Source: Pseudeuparius sepicola | Lineage: Eukaryota > Arthropoda > Insecta > Coleoptera > Anthribidae | Reading direction: 5' to 3' | NCBI GenBank assembly: GCA_963920635.1 | Contig: OY987298.1 | Coordinates: 2,790,001-2,854,000 of the forward strand | DNA: 64,000 nucleotides | The notes under the pieces: model-generated | Told to the model about the DNA's origin: nothing | Database searches by the model: none | The model's input: only the letters and a program-made list of their open reading frames with translations | Shown: positions 54,648 to 64,000 of the stretch, one piece after another | How positions within the stretch are numbered: the stretch's first letter is position 1 | Layout of the letters: every line of letters starts with the position of its first letter | Position numbers and translations under genes: made by a program

Positions 54648-55472
54648 CACGGGCGTAGCCAGGATTTGTTTTGGGGGGGGGGGGTTTAGTTTGAGAAGTA
54701 AATAAAACAACAAAAATATACTTACATGAAATTTAATATCTATATATCCATCCGAAAAACTACGACATATTTATAAAGTTCTTAACTTTAAATGAAATGG
54801 ATAAATTAATTTCGTTCCTCTGCGCTAAATCTAAAACCATTAAAGAAGAAATCTTCGGCTTTTTCTTTTAAATATATCTACTACTTCATCTGCATGAATT
54901 TCTGTTTCATAGTGAATGTTCATTAGAGCCAAACCATTAAGTCTGTTTTCACTTGTAGTGTTTCGTAAATAGTTTTTCAGTCTCCTTAGGCTCAAGAAAG
55001 ACCTTTCTGGGGTAGCAGTGGATACAGGAATGGTAGCCAAGATTTGTAGTAATGTGTAAATATTAGGATAAAGATTTTTATCGCACATATCTAGGCATTC
55101 CAAACTAGATTTCGGGGTAGGCAGTCTTCTTATCAGCATGCAAGGTAGCTGAAGCTTTGATAGCTAATTCCAAATTTGTTTCTTTATTAGAAACCCCTTG
55201 ACCTTGACTACACCACTTTTTCCAGTAGTCCATACCTTTAGGTTTACCACCCTTCCTTTTTTTCCCCTCCATTTTTCGACAGTAATAATGATTCACGTCT
55301 CTATCCTTAACAAGGATAGATAATATTAGGTAATATTATCTATCCTTAACAAGGATAGATAATATTAGGTAATATTATCTATCCTTAACAAGGATAGATA
55401 ATATTAGGTAATATTTTGCTTATTTCGGGAGGGGTTTGAACCCCCGAAACGCCCCCCTTGGCTACGCCCGTG
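54648..55472 (-). mobile_element. hAT element in hillarin 3' UTR, 8-bp TSD
   Basis: CACGGGCGTAGCCAGG to the complementary end at 55472, with GGGTTGGG at 54640-54647 and 55473-55480. Same deletion derivative as 3606-4725; the minus strand carries the hAT dimerisation frame (55139-54840, STATPERSFLSLRRLKNY) and part of the N-terminal frame (55296-55105). The region before the N-terminal start is replaced by a 39-bp hairpin repeat. Confidence 0.93.
55301..55412. repeat. Three 39-bp palindromic tandem units inside the hAT copy
   Basis: Units start at 55301, 55340 and 55379, each containing TATCCTTAACAAGGATA and ending AATATTAGGTAATATT. The sister copy at 3606 has this sequence once as ordinary single-copy DNA on either side of a longer segment. 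Confidence 0.85.
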
Positions 55473-55761
55473 GGGTTGGGGGATGCGCGCGCGAGATTTT
55501 TGAGGTGGGACAGCCGACCAAAGTACGATTTCCTCGAATTTTGAACGGTGCGAACAACTGTGGTATTTTTAAGCTTCCCAAGTAACATTTAAAGTTGCAT
55601 AAAAAACGTGAAGACGGCGTTGCGACCAATAATACAACTTGTCTATAGACGTATCGTCCTTTTTACAACTCCTTTATGACTGAATATATGGACGGTTGGA
55701 AACAGGTTTTCAAGACTTTTCATACAACTTTTATCTGACTTGATTGGATATGACTTATAAG

Positions 55762-57629
55762 TAGAGATGGGCAACGGAAACTTTCCAAGTCGGGAAAGTT
55801 TCCATTTTTCGAAATTTTCCGGGAAGAAACTTTGAAGGTTTAGGAAACTTTCCCTGAAAGTTGCGGAAATATTGCTGGGAAACTTTCCCGGAAAGTTTTC
55901 CGGGAATTTATGTAGACATTTTAAATTTGCCGCCATAAATGTCTGGCCAAGATTCATGACATAACCTAAAAAATAACAAAAAGAACAAAGAAGAATCATG
56001 AACTGTGTGCTATAGGCTATAGACCACAGATAAAATATATTTTTTTACTACTAACCTGAGAAATCACCATTATTTACCTCATTCCTCTAATGAGAAGTAA
56101 TATTTCTCTACCTAGGTAAATAATGAAAAATTTTATATGTGACATTTAAAAATTAGTGTCCTTTTCTCAGCTTGACAACTGAACTCCCAGGCTACTTGAT
56201 ATTTTGAAGTATTTGAAAAAAGCAAGAAATGACTAAAATATGGCAAAAAAAATTCTATATATACACTTCGGCTGAGAAGGCCATTATTTACCTCGCATAT
56301 TATATCCTACAGCACTACGCGCCTCAGGATATAAAAATGCTCGGTAAATAATGGCTCACTTCTCAACCTAGGTGTATAATATACTATTTTTTACTACTAA
56401 CCTGAATCACCATTATTTACCTCATTCCTCTAATGAGAAGTAATATTTCTCTACCTAGGTAAATAATGATAATAAAAAAATACCTAGGTAAATAATGAAA
56501 AATTTTCTATGTGACATTTTAAAATTAGTGTCATTTTATCAGCTTGACAACTGAACTCTCAGGCTACTTGATATTTTAAAGTATTTGAAAAAAGCGAGAA
56601 ATGACTAAAATATGGCAATATTTCAATGTTACTAGTAAAAAAATTCTATATACACTTCGGTTGAGAAGGCCATTATTTACCTCACATATTATATCCTTCG
56701 GCGCTACGCGCCTCAGGATATAAAAATGCTCGGTAAATAATGGCTCACTTCTCAACCTAAGTGTATAATATACTATTTATTATATTCTATATACTTTTTG
56801 ATTTCTGAAATTTAATAAGTTTAAATTAAATTAAATAAATAATAATCATAATATGAATATGTGAATTTATTATATTCTTTCATATTTGGTTTTATCTTTT
56901 TTTACTTATCTATGTTTTATCAGTTTTCTATTTTATTATGTTTACTTTTGTACAGGGTGACGCAATTAAGATGTCACTAGCGTTTATCTCGGTAATTTTT
57001 AAGATACATTGGTGGTTCAAACACTAAATTTGTGTTGTTTTTTCCAAGAAATTGAATTCCGCCAAAAAAAAAAACAGTTTAATTTAAAAGAAAAAAATTA
57101 TCACCAAATTACCATTTTTTTAAAATTAAGATGGCGATTTTGTTGCAATTTTTAATTAGATTAGTAACGTGAATAAAAAATCTGCACAACACGGTTACAT
57201 ATCACTTTCGGTTTAGCGGAAGTAATGTTTTTTTTGTCCCAGCTAAATTATTAGTATTTTTATTTTTTATTTTTTAACAAAAAAACCTATCACTTCCTAG
57301 GTTTTTTACTGTAGGTAGTAAGTAACTAAATAATAATAATACCTACTAATAATTTAAAATCTGAAAGTGGAATTTTGAATTATGATCATGAAAAATACCA
57401 ATTACAAAGCAAACCTTTTACATTTTGTGATATTATACCTTTTCTGCAATATCTTTAACAAATTTCACTCAAAATATGACATATTTGGTATTTTTGGAAA
57501 GCTCTAAGTGAGACTAATTAAACTAAACACTAAAAAAAGGAAACTGGAAACTTTCCGAAAGTTTCGGAAATTTTTGCCGGAAATTTTCCAGGAATTTTCG
57601 TAAAGTGGGAACTTTCCCATCTATCTCTA
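55762..57629. mobile_element. hAT-type element, TAGAGATGGGCAAC ends, 8-bp TSD
   Basis: Flanking CTTATAAG at 55754-55761 and 57630-57637. The terminal ~120 bp on each side are rich in GGAAACTTTCC motifs. The interior holds a tandem duplication (56037-56770) and an isolated TACAGGGTGACGCAATTAAG end at 56952. Confidence 0.78.
56037..56770. repeat. ~360-bp tandem duplication
   Basis: Two copies starting TTTTTTACTACTAACCTGA (about 56039, 56389), each with AATGAGAAGTAATATTTCTC and a final TTATATCCT...AGGATATAA hairpin around GCGCTACGCGCCTC. Confidence 0.82.
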
Positions 57630-58384
57630 CTTATAAGTCCATTAGGTCATGTAAATTCAAAGATACCTTAAGGTCATAAAAAAGTAGCTCTAGAGTTGTG
57701 AAGATCTCTATTTAAGACCTTCATATCACCAATTAGTCGTAAATATGGAACGAAGTGTGATACCAACAATCCAATATGACTAAATACAACGGTCTGATTT
57801 AATTTGACATAATGCGAAGTCATATTGTGAAATATTTGCTTGTAATACGAAGACATTTAATTCTGTCTCGGCCGTAAATGGTAAAAACGAAATTATACGT
57901 TGGTGATATTATGCAATAAAGCATCTCGGTTTTTGACGATTGTACTCAATGGAATCTATTGCGAATTTTTATTTACTGTGAAACGCGCCTTTAAAATAAT
58001 GGAAATTAAAGGAAATGAAAGAAAAAATGTAAAAGTGTTACAGTTGTACAGGATCGTTCGATATGTCGAAAATACATGTTTTCCACTCAAATTTCTATGA
58101 TTTGTGCCCACAAATTAAATTCGAAATTTTGCCACTTTCGTAAGACAAATATGGTTCTGAATTTCTGATGGCAAACATGGCCGCTGGTGCTTATATGACT
58201 TAGTAGTTGTAAAACTTCAATCAAACTACTAAGAGGTCATAAATAGTTCTAAAACTGTCAAACGACTATTAAGAGGTTATAAAGCGACTAAAATCCGAAT
58301 TGCAGAATAAGTATTTATATGCGCATGCGCGTGGAGGGCTGTCTTTAGAAATTTCTGCAGTCCGGGATAGGTGCCTCGTCAAGT

Positions 58385-58421
58385 TCGTAGTAGTGCTAGT
58401 AGTAGTAGTAGTAGTAGTAGT
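58385..58421. repeat. (AGT)n microsatellite
   Basis: About eleven AGT units with one interruption (GCT). Confidence 0.9.
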
Positions 58422-59622
58422 ATAAAAAAATAAAGATTTGTATGACAAAACTGATTTAATTCCAAATTTTTGTGACTGCTCGTCTATAACTTCCTGAGCA
58501 TTTGTATTTGCCCAGCCTTTTGTAAAACTCATAATAATTTTTAACAGATGCTGATATGCTTATATATACTGTCTTATTACTGCTTTACATTTACTGTATG
58601 ACATAATATGATACATATTATGATACAATAAATTACGTCTCACTTTTACTAATGACCCTATGAAAGTTGTATAAAGGTATTTTATTAAATTAAAATTACC
58701 ATTTACTGGGGTCATATTGAGTTTGAAATTAATATTAACGCGCATATGCACTACTTTCTTACCGTCTTGTGCTCATTTCTGTCGTATTAAGATCTTGCTT
58801 AAAATCCACAAAGTTTTAATGTGGTCAAATTATTTTATTTACAACCATTGTACAACTATATTTATAAAGTCGTAAAAGTTGTTGTACTCTCAACGACGGA
58901 GACCTCTTTACAACCTTATAATAACCTTTGGAAGACTATATATTGTTGATGTTAAAGTAACCATGTTATGCCTGTTATAAGACTTTTATAGGACAATTAC
59001 TTTCACGATTCGAGTAAATAATATCATAACAACTACTATAAGACCTATAGTTATTTTGTCTACCCTAAACGACAATTTGATAACCCTAATACAACTATTT
59101 GGACATTAAGATAAATAATGATAACTTAAAATGTTACTTGGGTTCCTACATGGCTAGAGTATAAAATACCATCAAAAAAGCGATATCGGACCAGATTTAC
59201 CTTATCCGTGAAGGTAGTTTTTGACCGATCTTTCCAGGCTAGCTGAGTAGTTGAAACGACCCATTTTTAAAAGTGCTCCTATTTTAAAAGGTTAATTTGT
59301 TTACAATTTGTTTTAAAACAGAAAAAAAGACTTTTTGATCAGCTAAAATGCCACGGTTTAGTGGGTTCTCTCTTAGCACTTCATGATCACATTTGGTTAG
59401 TTATCCGACCTCATCAATCTGTTTTCGATTAATTCTTAGGATATAGTATTTCCGCCTGTTTTAGACAGACGCTTGTTGTTTCTTTATCTAGTCCTAAATT
59501 AGGCTTAGAATTTGGATCGGTGCAGCTTAGACAAAAGGACAAAACAAACAAATCACACACGCGTGCCTACAAGTTTTCTTTTGTAATTTTAATGGAAACA
59601 ATTGATATATGAACAATTATTG

Positions 59623-59791
59623 CGTTGACTGACATATTTATAAGACTTCTTACGGCTATAGCTCAATATTCTGGCGCTAGTGGCCAACAATGTGTTTTCC
59701 ATTGTATTTTGTCTCCGGAAATCATATGGTGACACATAGAACTGTCAAACATGACAGCCGTGAGCAGTCTTTATTAATATGTCTGTCAACG
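59623..59791. mobile_element. MITE, CGTTGACTGACATATTTATA ends
   Basis: Reverse-orientation relative of 32966-33145; shares TCAAACATGACAG and TTTTGTCTCCGGAAA. The flanking duplication is no longer clear. Confidence 0.75.
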
Positions 59792-59810
59792 ATTCTTCTT
59801 TCTCTCAATA

Positions 59811-60295
59811 TAGACCATCAGATAGTGACAGATTTAGGTGCCCCATTTTCACATACAAGCCTCGAAGAGGGTTGAAACATTTGATTTTCCTTATAAACAG
59901 TATTTAAGGATAATATATCCTTTATTGCCAGTATTATTAATTTTTTGTGTAAATGTAATACTATCTGAAGTAGCTTAAAAGGTGTCTGTTGCCCATATTT
60001 TCACGCAAGCCGTGTGTACTAAATGATTAATTAATAGAACCTGGCTTCGGAAAACCAAAGGCTCGAGTGTTGCAGATGCCTAAAGGGTTGAAATAAGGGC
60101 GTAATCTTGTATGGAAAAAATCAAGATTTTACCTATTTTTCCATATTATATAGGAAAATCGAATTTTCCATAGTATCTCCAGGGGCCACTCGTAAATTTC
60201 CCTTCATTCTACTCAACAGCGATGTACTTTTCAATCCTCTTCGAGGCTTGTATGCGAAATTGGGGCACCTAAATCTGTCACTATCTGACGGTCTA
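59811..60295. mobile_element. Fold-back element, TAGACCATCAGATAGTGACA ends
   Basis: Relative of 19268-20286; arms carry TTAGGTGCCCC and CGAAGAGGGTTGAAA. No coding sequence. Confidence 0.82.
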
Positions 60296-61197
60296 ATAGG
60301 TACCTGTTTGCCTAGTTTTTTTTTAGAGGCAAATTATTATAAATATTGAACTTTTTGTAACCAATTGTTAAATTTCCTTTTGCCATTCTGCACTTAGAAG
60401 TAATATCAAACCCTAATGTTGTAAATATATCCCGTCCACCGAAATTGACCTTTGTCTGAAACAGGAACTAAAAATGTTCGTAATTCGTAACTAAGGTGCT
60501 TACATTTGTGAAACGTAACAGAGATTTTTGATTCACGTTAATCCCAAAACACTTTAATGATTGTTAAAAGAAATTCCGCCTAACTGACTTGCCGGTATTT
60601 TCGCAAAAAATAGATATTCGGAGCGAAAAAGTTCGTTAAAAACAGTGCAATAACAGAGTAATATTTTTTATATGTATTTTAAGTGTATAGAGTAAAATTA
60701 CCAGTGGAATATTTTTTAAATTTAGAGGTAATATATATATACACGCGTTACGTATGATTGTTAATAAGTGGAAAGCTGTAGTAACAGATACCTTACGTTG
60801 CTTTGTTCACATTTAAAAAATCCTGTACTTAACTATGGTATTTAATAAAATTCGTATTTATTTTTTAAAAGGCGTGTGTCATTTTTCTTTCCCTCTTTGT
60901 TTAATTTAATTTTTAAAAATAGGTCTTTTACCGCAGCCTATGACGTCACCACACCATCTGGCAAACAACAAATCTTGAGACAAATGAACTACTATCCGAC
61001 TTTTAGGTTATGACTATAAATAGAATATAAAAATATGTTTTTGAAGAAATTTATCGTGCTAACAGAAAATTTAACGTTTATTCACTATTGGCATGTAGTT
61101 AAAATATAGTTTAATTATATGCCAAATAAAGAATTTTTTTAAAAGAAATTCCTAATATTGCCAATAGACAGAAAATCAACAAAAAATAAATAGAAAA
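60296..61197. other. Intergenic stretch, nothing recognised
   Basis: AT-rich; no open frame with known motifs and no clear repeat ends. Confidence 0.35.
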
Positions 61198-62264
61198 TTA
61201 CCACTGCGTTACATCGCATTTTCGACTTATTACTGCCTCGATACGTCCATTGAGTAAATTTATTCCTTTACTCAATGATACGTCTCAACATAGTGTTAAC
61301 TAATGTTTGGCAATCATCTGGAGTGAAACTATTCCAAATTTCTTGGAGACGAGCACGCAACTCTGGAACGGTTCTTGCGGGTTGTGATCGCAACTTCTTC
61401 ATTATATGACATAAAATGTTTCAATCAGCAAAAGATCTGGACAGCTAGCCGTCCATTTTAAAAGTGAAATATTGTTTTTTTAACACCCAATCTTTCACTT
61501 TTTTAGCCGCATGACAAGAAGCGCCATCTCGTTGGAAGATACATAAAATATTTTGCAAACGCAGTTCTTCAATTTTTAGTTTCAAATTATTTTGAAGGAC
61601 GTTAATGTATTTGTCAGTGTTCATGATGCCATCTACAAAGGGTAATTTTCCGACCCCCCTAACTTAACTTTCTTCTTAAGGCAGTCCGTGTGATACACAT
61701 CTCCTTTAGTTCTAATGACTTGGCTTTGACTATCACCAACACAAATTTTAAATCTAGCCTCATCACTCCATATAATTGAGTTCGATTCGTGCTGAGACCA
61801 AGCTCTGTGCTCTTTTGACCACAAAGTCTATTTTTCTTCTGCGTATTTGTTAGCAAAGGCTTTTCCTTTGCCTACAGATCGTAAAATTGAAAACGGGAAA
61901 AAATCCAACACAGTTTGGGCTTACTTTGTAAGTTTTAAACTCTAGTTTTCGGGCAGCCCTGTAACAAGTTGCCCTTGAAAAACATTTATCTGTTGCCTGA
62001 TTCAATAAAAAACTCTCAATTCTCCATAATTAGCCCGACGATTTTGCAAGATAATCCTTCTCAGAGCCCTTAAATTTGTATCAGAATAATGTGGCCGACT
62101 TCCATTTATCTGCTTCTGAGCAACGGATCCAGTAGTTTTGTAAAGTTTAATAATATTTCGCACTGTATATCGTGATAAATTAACAATATCTGCGATTTGC
62201 CTTCTGAATGCAAGTGAATTATACCATTCCTTATTTCTTCAGAAACAGCTTTACTAAGAGACAT
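61198..62264 (-). pseudogene. Tc1-like transposase, frameshifted and interrupted
   Basis: Start MSLSKAVSEEIRNGIIHLHS (ATG 62264-62262). Helix-turn-helix parts follow in other frames (LRALRRIILQNRRANYGELR). The catalytic core shows WSDEARFKI (first Asp), RDGASCHAAKKVKDWV (second Asp) and TASCPDLLLIET (third, a D-x6-E spacing as in SPDLNPIE). The end reads LRRIEAVISRKCDVTQW with stop at 61200-61198. Several frameshifts, plus a 30-bp palindromic insertion in the MLRRIEAV codons, make it non-functional. Confidence 0.85.
61248..61277. mobile_element. 30-bp palindromic micro-insertion, 7-bp direct repeats
   Basis: CATTGAGTAAA, short spacer, TTTACTCAATG, between ATACGTC at 61241-61247 and 61278-61284. 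Removing it and one repeat restores the transposase codons for LRRIEAV. Same terminal sequence as 49917-49948. Confidence 0.85.
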
Positions 62265-62351
62265 TTTTATTTATTGTTAACAACAATGAATGCACAAATA
62301 TGTTGTGAAATGTCACTAATGCCTCATTTAAACTTATTGAAACGTCAAATA

Positions 62352-63037
62352 TACTCAAATTATTTTAAGAAGTCCTTACTGGGACTGTCAATTGGTAATT
62401 TCGATATCCTAAGTTGGCATCAATGCAGCAAAAAATTCAACCGGGTCATAAGTTCAGGTCAGTAACGAGCCCATTTGCACTAATAACACGAAAAGTAACA
62501 CGAACAAGAACAACACAGATGACGGTAAAACTCACGAATCATAGAAAATCCGCGAATATTTTCATTACCGAATGTTTGAACCAGTTTGAACGATCTGGAA
62601 AACCTTCACTGTCACTTTGACACACCCAGCTAAATTTGCCTGAGTCCGACCATAGCATAGACGCTGCCAAAAGCAGCTGATTATTACAAAATACCAAAAT
62701 GAAAAGGGTTTCCATGACGTTTGAAATTATTATTAAAATGAGTTGTAGCAGTGACTATAGAAATAGCCACTGCTATAGAAATAGTCACTGGTTGTAGTCA
62801 TAGTTATTTTTATTTATAGCGGTATAATCGTGATTGCAATAGGGTTTTTATTTTATTATGTTTTTTTTTTCGTATCACTTTGGTAACTTTTCACATCATA
62901 AATCAATGAGTGACGTCATTAACTGGTTGAGACACATATAGGTACCAATGTTATACCCATGGTTAACAGAAAATTCCTAGGGATTTTGTGGAGAATGTCA
63001 TCTGACAAAATCGGGACTTCTTACAGTAATCGGGGTA
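62352..63037. mobile_element. 686-bp MITE, inverted sister of 25281-25906, TA duplication
   Basis: TACTCAAATTATTTTAAGAA to AATCGGGGTA, TA at 62350-62351 and 63038-63039. It carries a 42-bp palindromic insertion missing from the sister. Confidence 0.88.
62749..62790. mobile_element. 42-bp palindromic micro-insertion, 7-bp direct repeats
   Basis: Ends CAGTGACTAT and ATAGTCACTG, between GTTGTAG at 62742-62748 and 62791-62797. The sister MITE reads GAGTTGTAGTCATAG (complement of 25510-25524) with no insert, so this is an insertion of exactly the palindrome plus 7 bp. Confidence 0.9.
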
Positions 63038-63153
63038 TATTGTGATTTATTTAACAGCCTCCTACTAAACTTCTAGAAACAGTCTATCTAACTTAAGCTG
63101 TTTTTTTTTGTTACAATCAAATCATTATACAAAACAACCAACTGAACGCTAAA

Positions 63154-64000
63154 TACAGGGTGTTCCTTAATAACATGCTAATACTTAAGGGAGTTATTTT
63201 TGGGCCCATTTTAAGAAAAAAACTTCATATGAACGTATGTCGTAAACGTCCCAACTTTTGAGATACAGGGCGTTAAAGTTCATTTTTTTAAATTGAATTT
63301 TGGCTACATCTCCCGAAATAATCAAGCTGCTGAACTGAAATTTGGCACTGCTATGTTTTTGGGGATGGAGAATAAGCTGAAAATGTCAATTTCACCGTAT
63401 CTCACAGAGGGCACCACTTGCGCTGTTTTTTGATCACGCTTTTACGCGTAACTTTTTTGAGGTTATCTTTTTGGTCCTGCAGGTCCATCATTTTAGTGCA
63501 TATTTTCATTCTACAAGAAAAAGGTACTCTTGTTTCATAACGATTAAATCAACTGTTTGCTTTGAAATTGCCAAAACGTTCTCCAAAACACCTGTTGACT
63601 TCAATATTCGAAACATAAAATTTTCACCTACCACCTTCAAGTTTTACAGATCAACTGTTCCATTTAAACTGAGAAAAAAATTCCTATGAACAATGTACCA
63701 AAAATTATTCGCTTTCAAAATGGAAAGGATTGAATTTGACAAAATTTGGACACTCTATTTCAAGAAAACCAATGGTGTTTTGACCAATGCCCATTTGGCA
63801 TTTTTTTCATCATTTTGAATGTACAGTTGATCTGTAACATTTGAAAGCAGTAGGTGAACATTTTATGTTTCGAATATTGGAATCAACAGGTGTTTTGGGG
63901 CACGTTTTGGTAATTTCAACGCAAACGGTCGATTTAATCGTTATGAAACAAGAGTACCTTTTTCTTGCAGAATGAAAAGATGCACTAAAATGATGGACCT
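63154..64000. mobile_element. Fold-back element of the 10390 family, runs off the window
   Basis: TACAGGGTGTTCCTTAATAA start with TA before it; the left arm and part of the right arm are present. Confidence 0.88.

Larger units (their letters stand above)
55577..59142. mobile_element. 3.6-kb element with CCCAAGTAACATTT inverted ends
   Basis: TTCCCAAGTAACATTTAAAG on the left, AAAATGTTACTTGGG on the right. The interior reads repeatedly as short ACAACTT / TATAAGAC motifs, without a known protein. A hAT element is nested at 55762. Positions 57638-59142 hold nothing else recognised except a (AGT)n microsatellite. Confidence 0.6.

Noticed and set aside
58269..58532. 87-codon minus-strand frame with a Thr run
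   Set aside because: The Thr run is the translated (AGT)n microsatellite; no other support.
25638..62620. Similar 68-codon frames at 25844-25638 (minus) and 62414-62620 (plus)
   Set aside because: They come from the two inverted copies of one MITE. The shared frame follows from nucleotide identity and has no recognised domain.

Overview
The window is AT-rich animal nuclear DNA, almost certainly from an insect with large, transposon-packed introns. The order cannot be fixed from the sequence. The main gene is a hillarin / kyphoscoliosis-peptidase (KY-family) orthologue on the plus strand. Ten spliced exons (16032-54635) join in frame into the C-terminal 635 residues: an acidic/basic coiled coil, a proline-rich linker, a transglutaminase-like core without a recognisable catalytic triad, and KY-type C-terminal domains ending at a TAG at 54633. 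The 5' exons were not found and probably lie before the window. Two of its nine introns need a GC-AG splice pair to keep frame. Intron sizes run from 51 bp to 11 kb.

Upstream of the visible hillarin exons, on the minus strand, three small exons (8764 to 7612) join in perfect phase into a 105-residue multi-pass membrane protein that I do not recognise. Two THAP-type zinc-finger starts (1929 and 7990, plus strand) are also present, one visibly broken.

Nearly everything else is mobile DNA. (1) Fold-back elements with TACAGGGTG-type ends and TA target duplications. At least five of them still carry scraps of IS630/Tc1-mariner (DDE_3) transposase, usually the C-terminal tail, so they look like deletion derivatives of transposons with very long inverted ends. 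(2) hAT-type elements with exact 8-bp target duplications: 3606-4725, 39587-41583, 54648-55472 (starting 12 bp after the hillarin stop codon) and 55762-57629, plus a truncated copy at 22797. (3) Broken Tc1/mariner transposases at 1-773, 26555-28713 and 61198-62264. (4) Truncated LINE reverse transcriptases at 36026-38940 (split by two later insertions), 45285-45655 and 52723-53205. (5) A 3.4-kb diverged tandem array in the penultimate-to-last-exon intron, 48010-51440.

The most unusual observation is a set of six ultra-short (20-42 bp) palindromes beginning CA and ending TG, each flanked by an exact 7- or 8-bp direct repeat: 31310-31338, 32011-32030, 34707-34742, 49917-49948, 61248-61277 and 62749-62790. 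Two sequence types occur twice in unrelated hosts. For three insertions the empty site can be inferred inside this window (a sister repeat, sibling satellite units, a restored transposase frame). They look like transposons reduced to little more than their two terminal inverted repeats.

No rRNA, tRNA or CRISPR array was seen.
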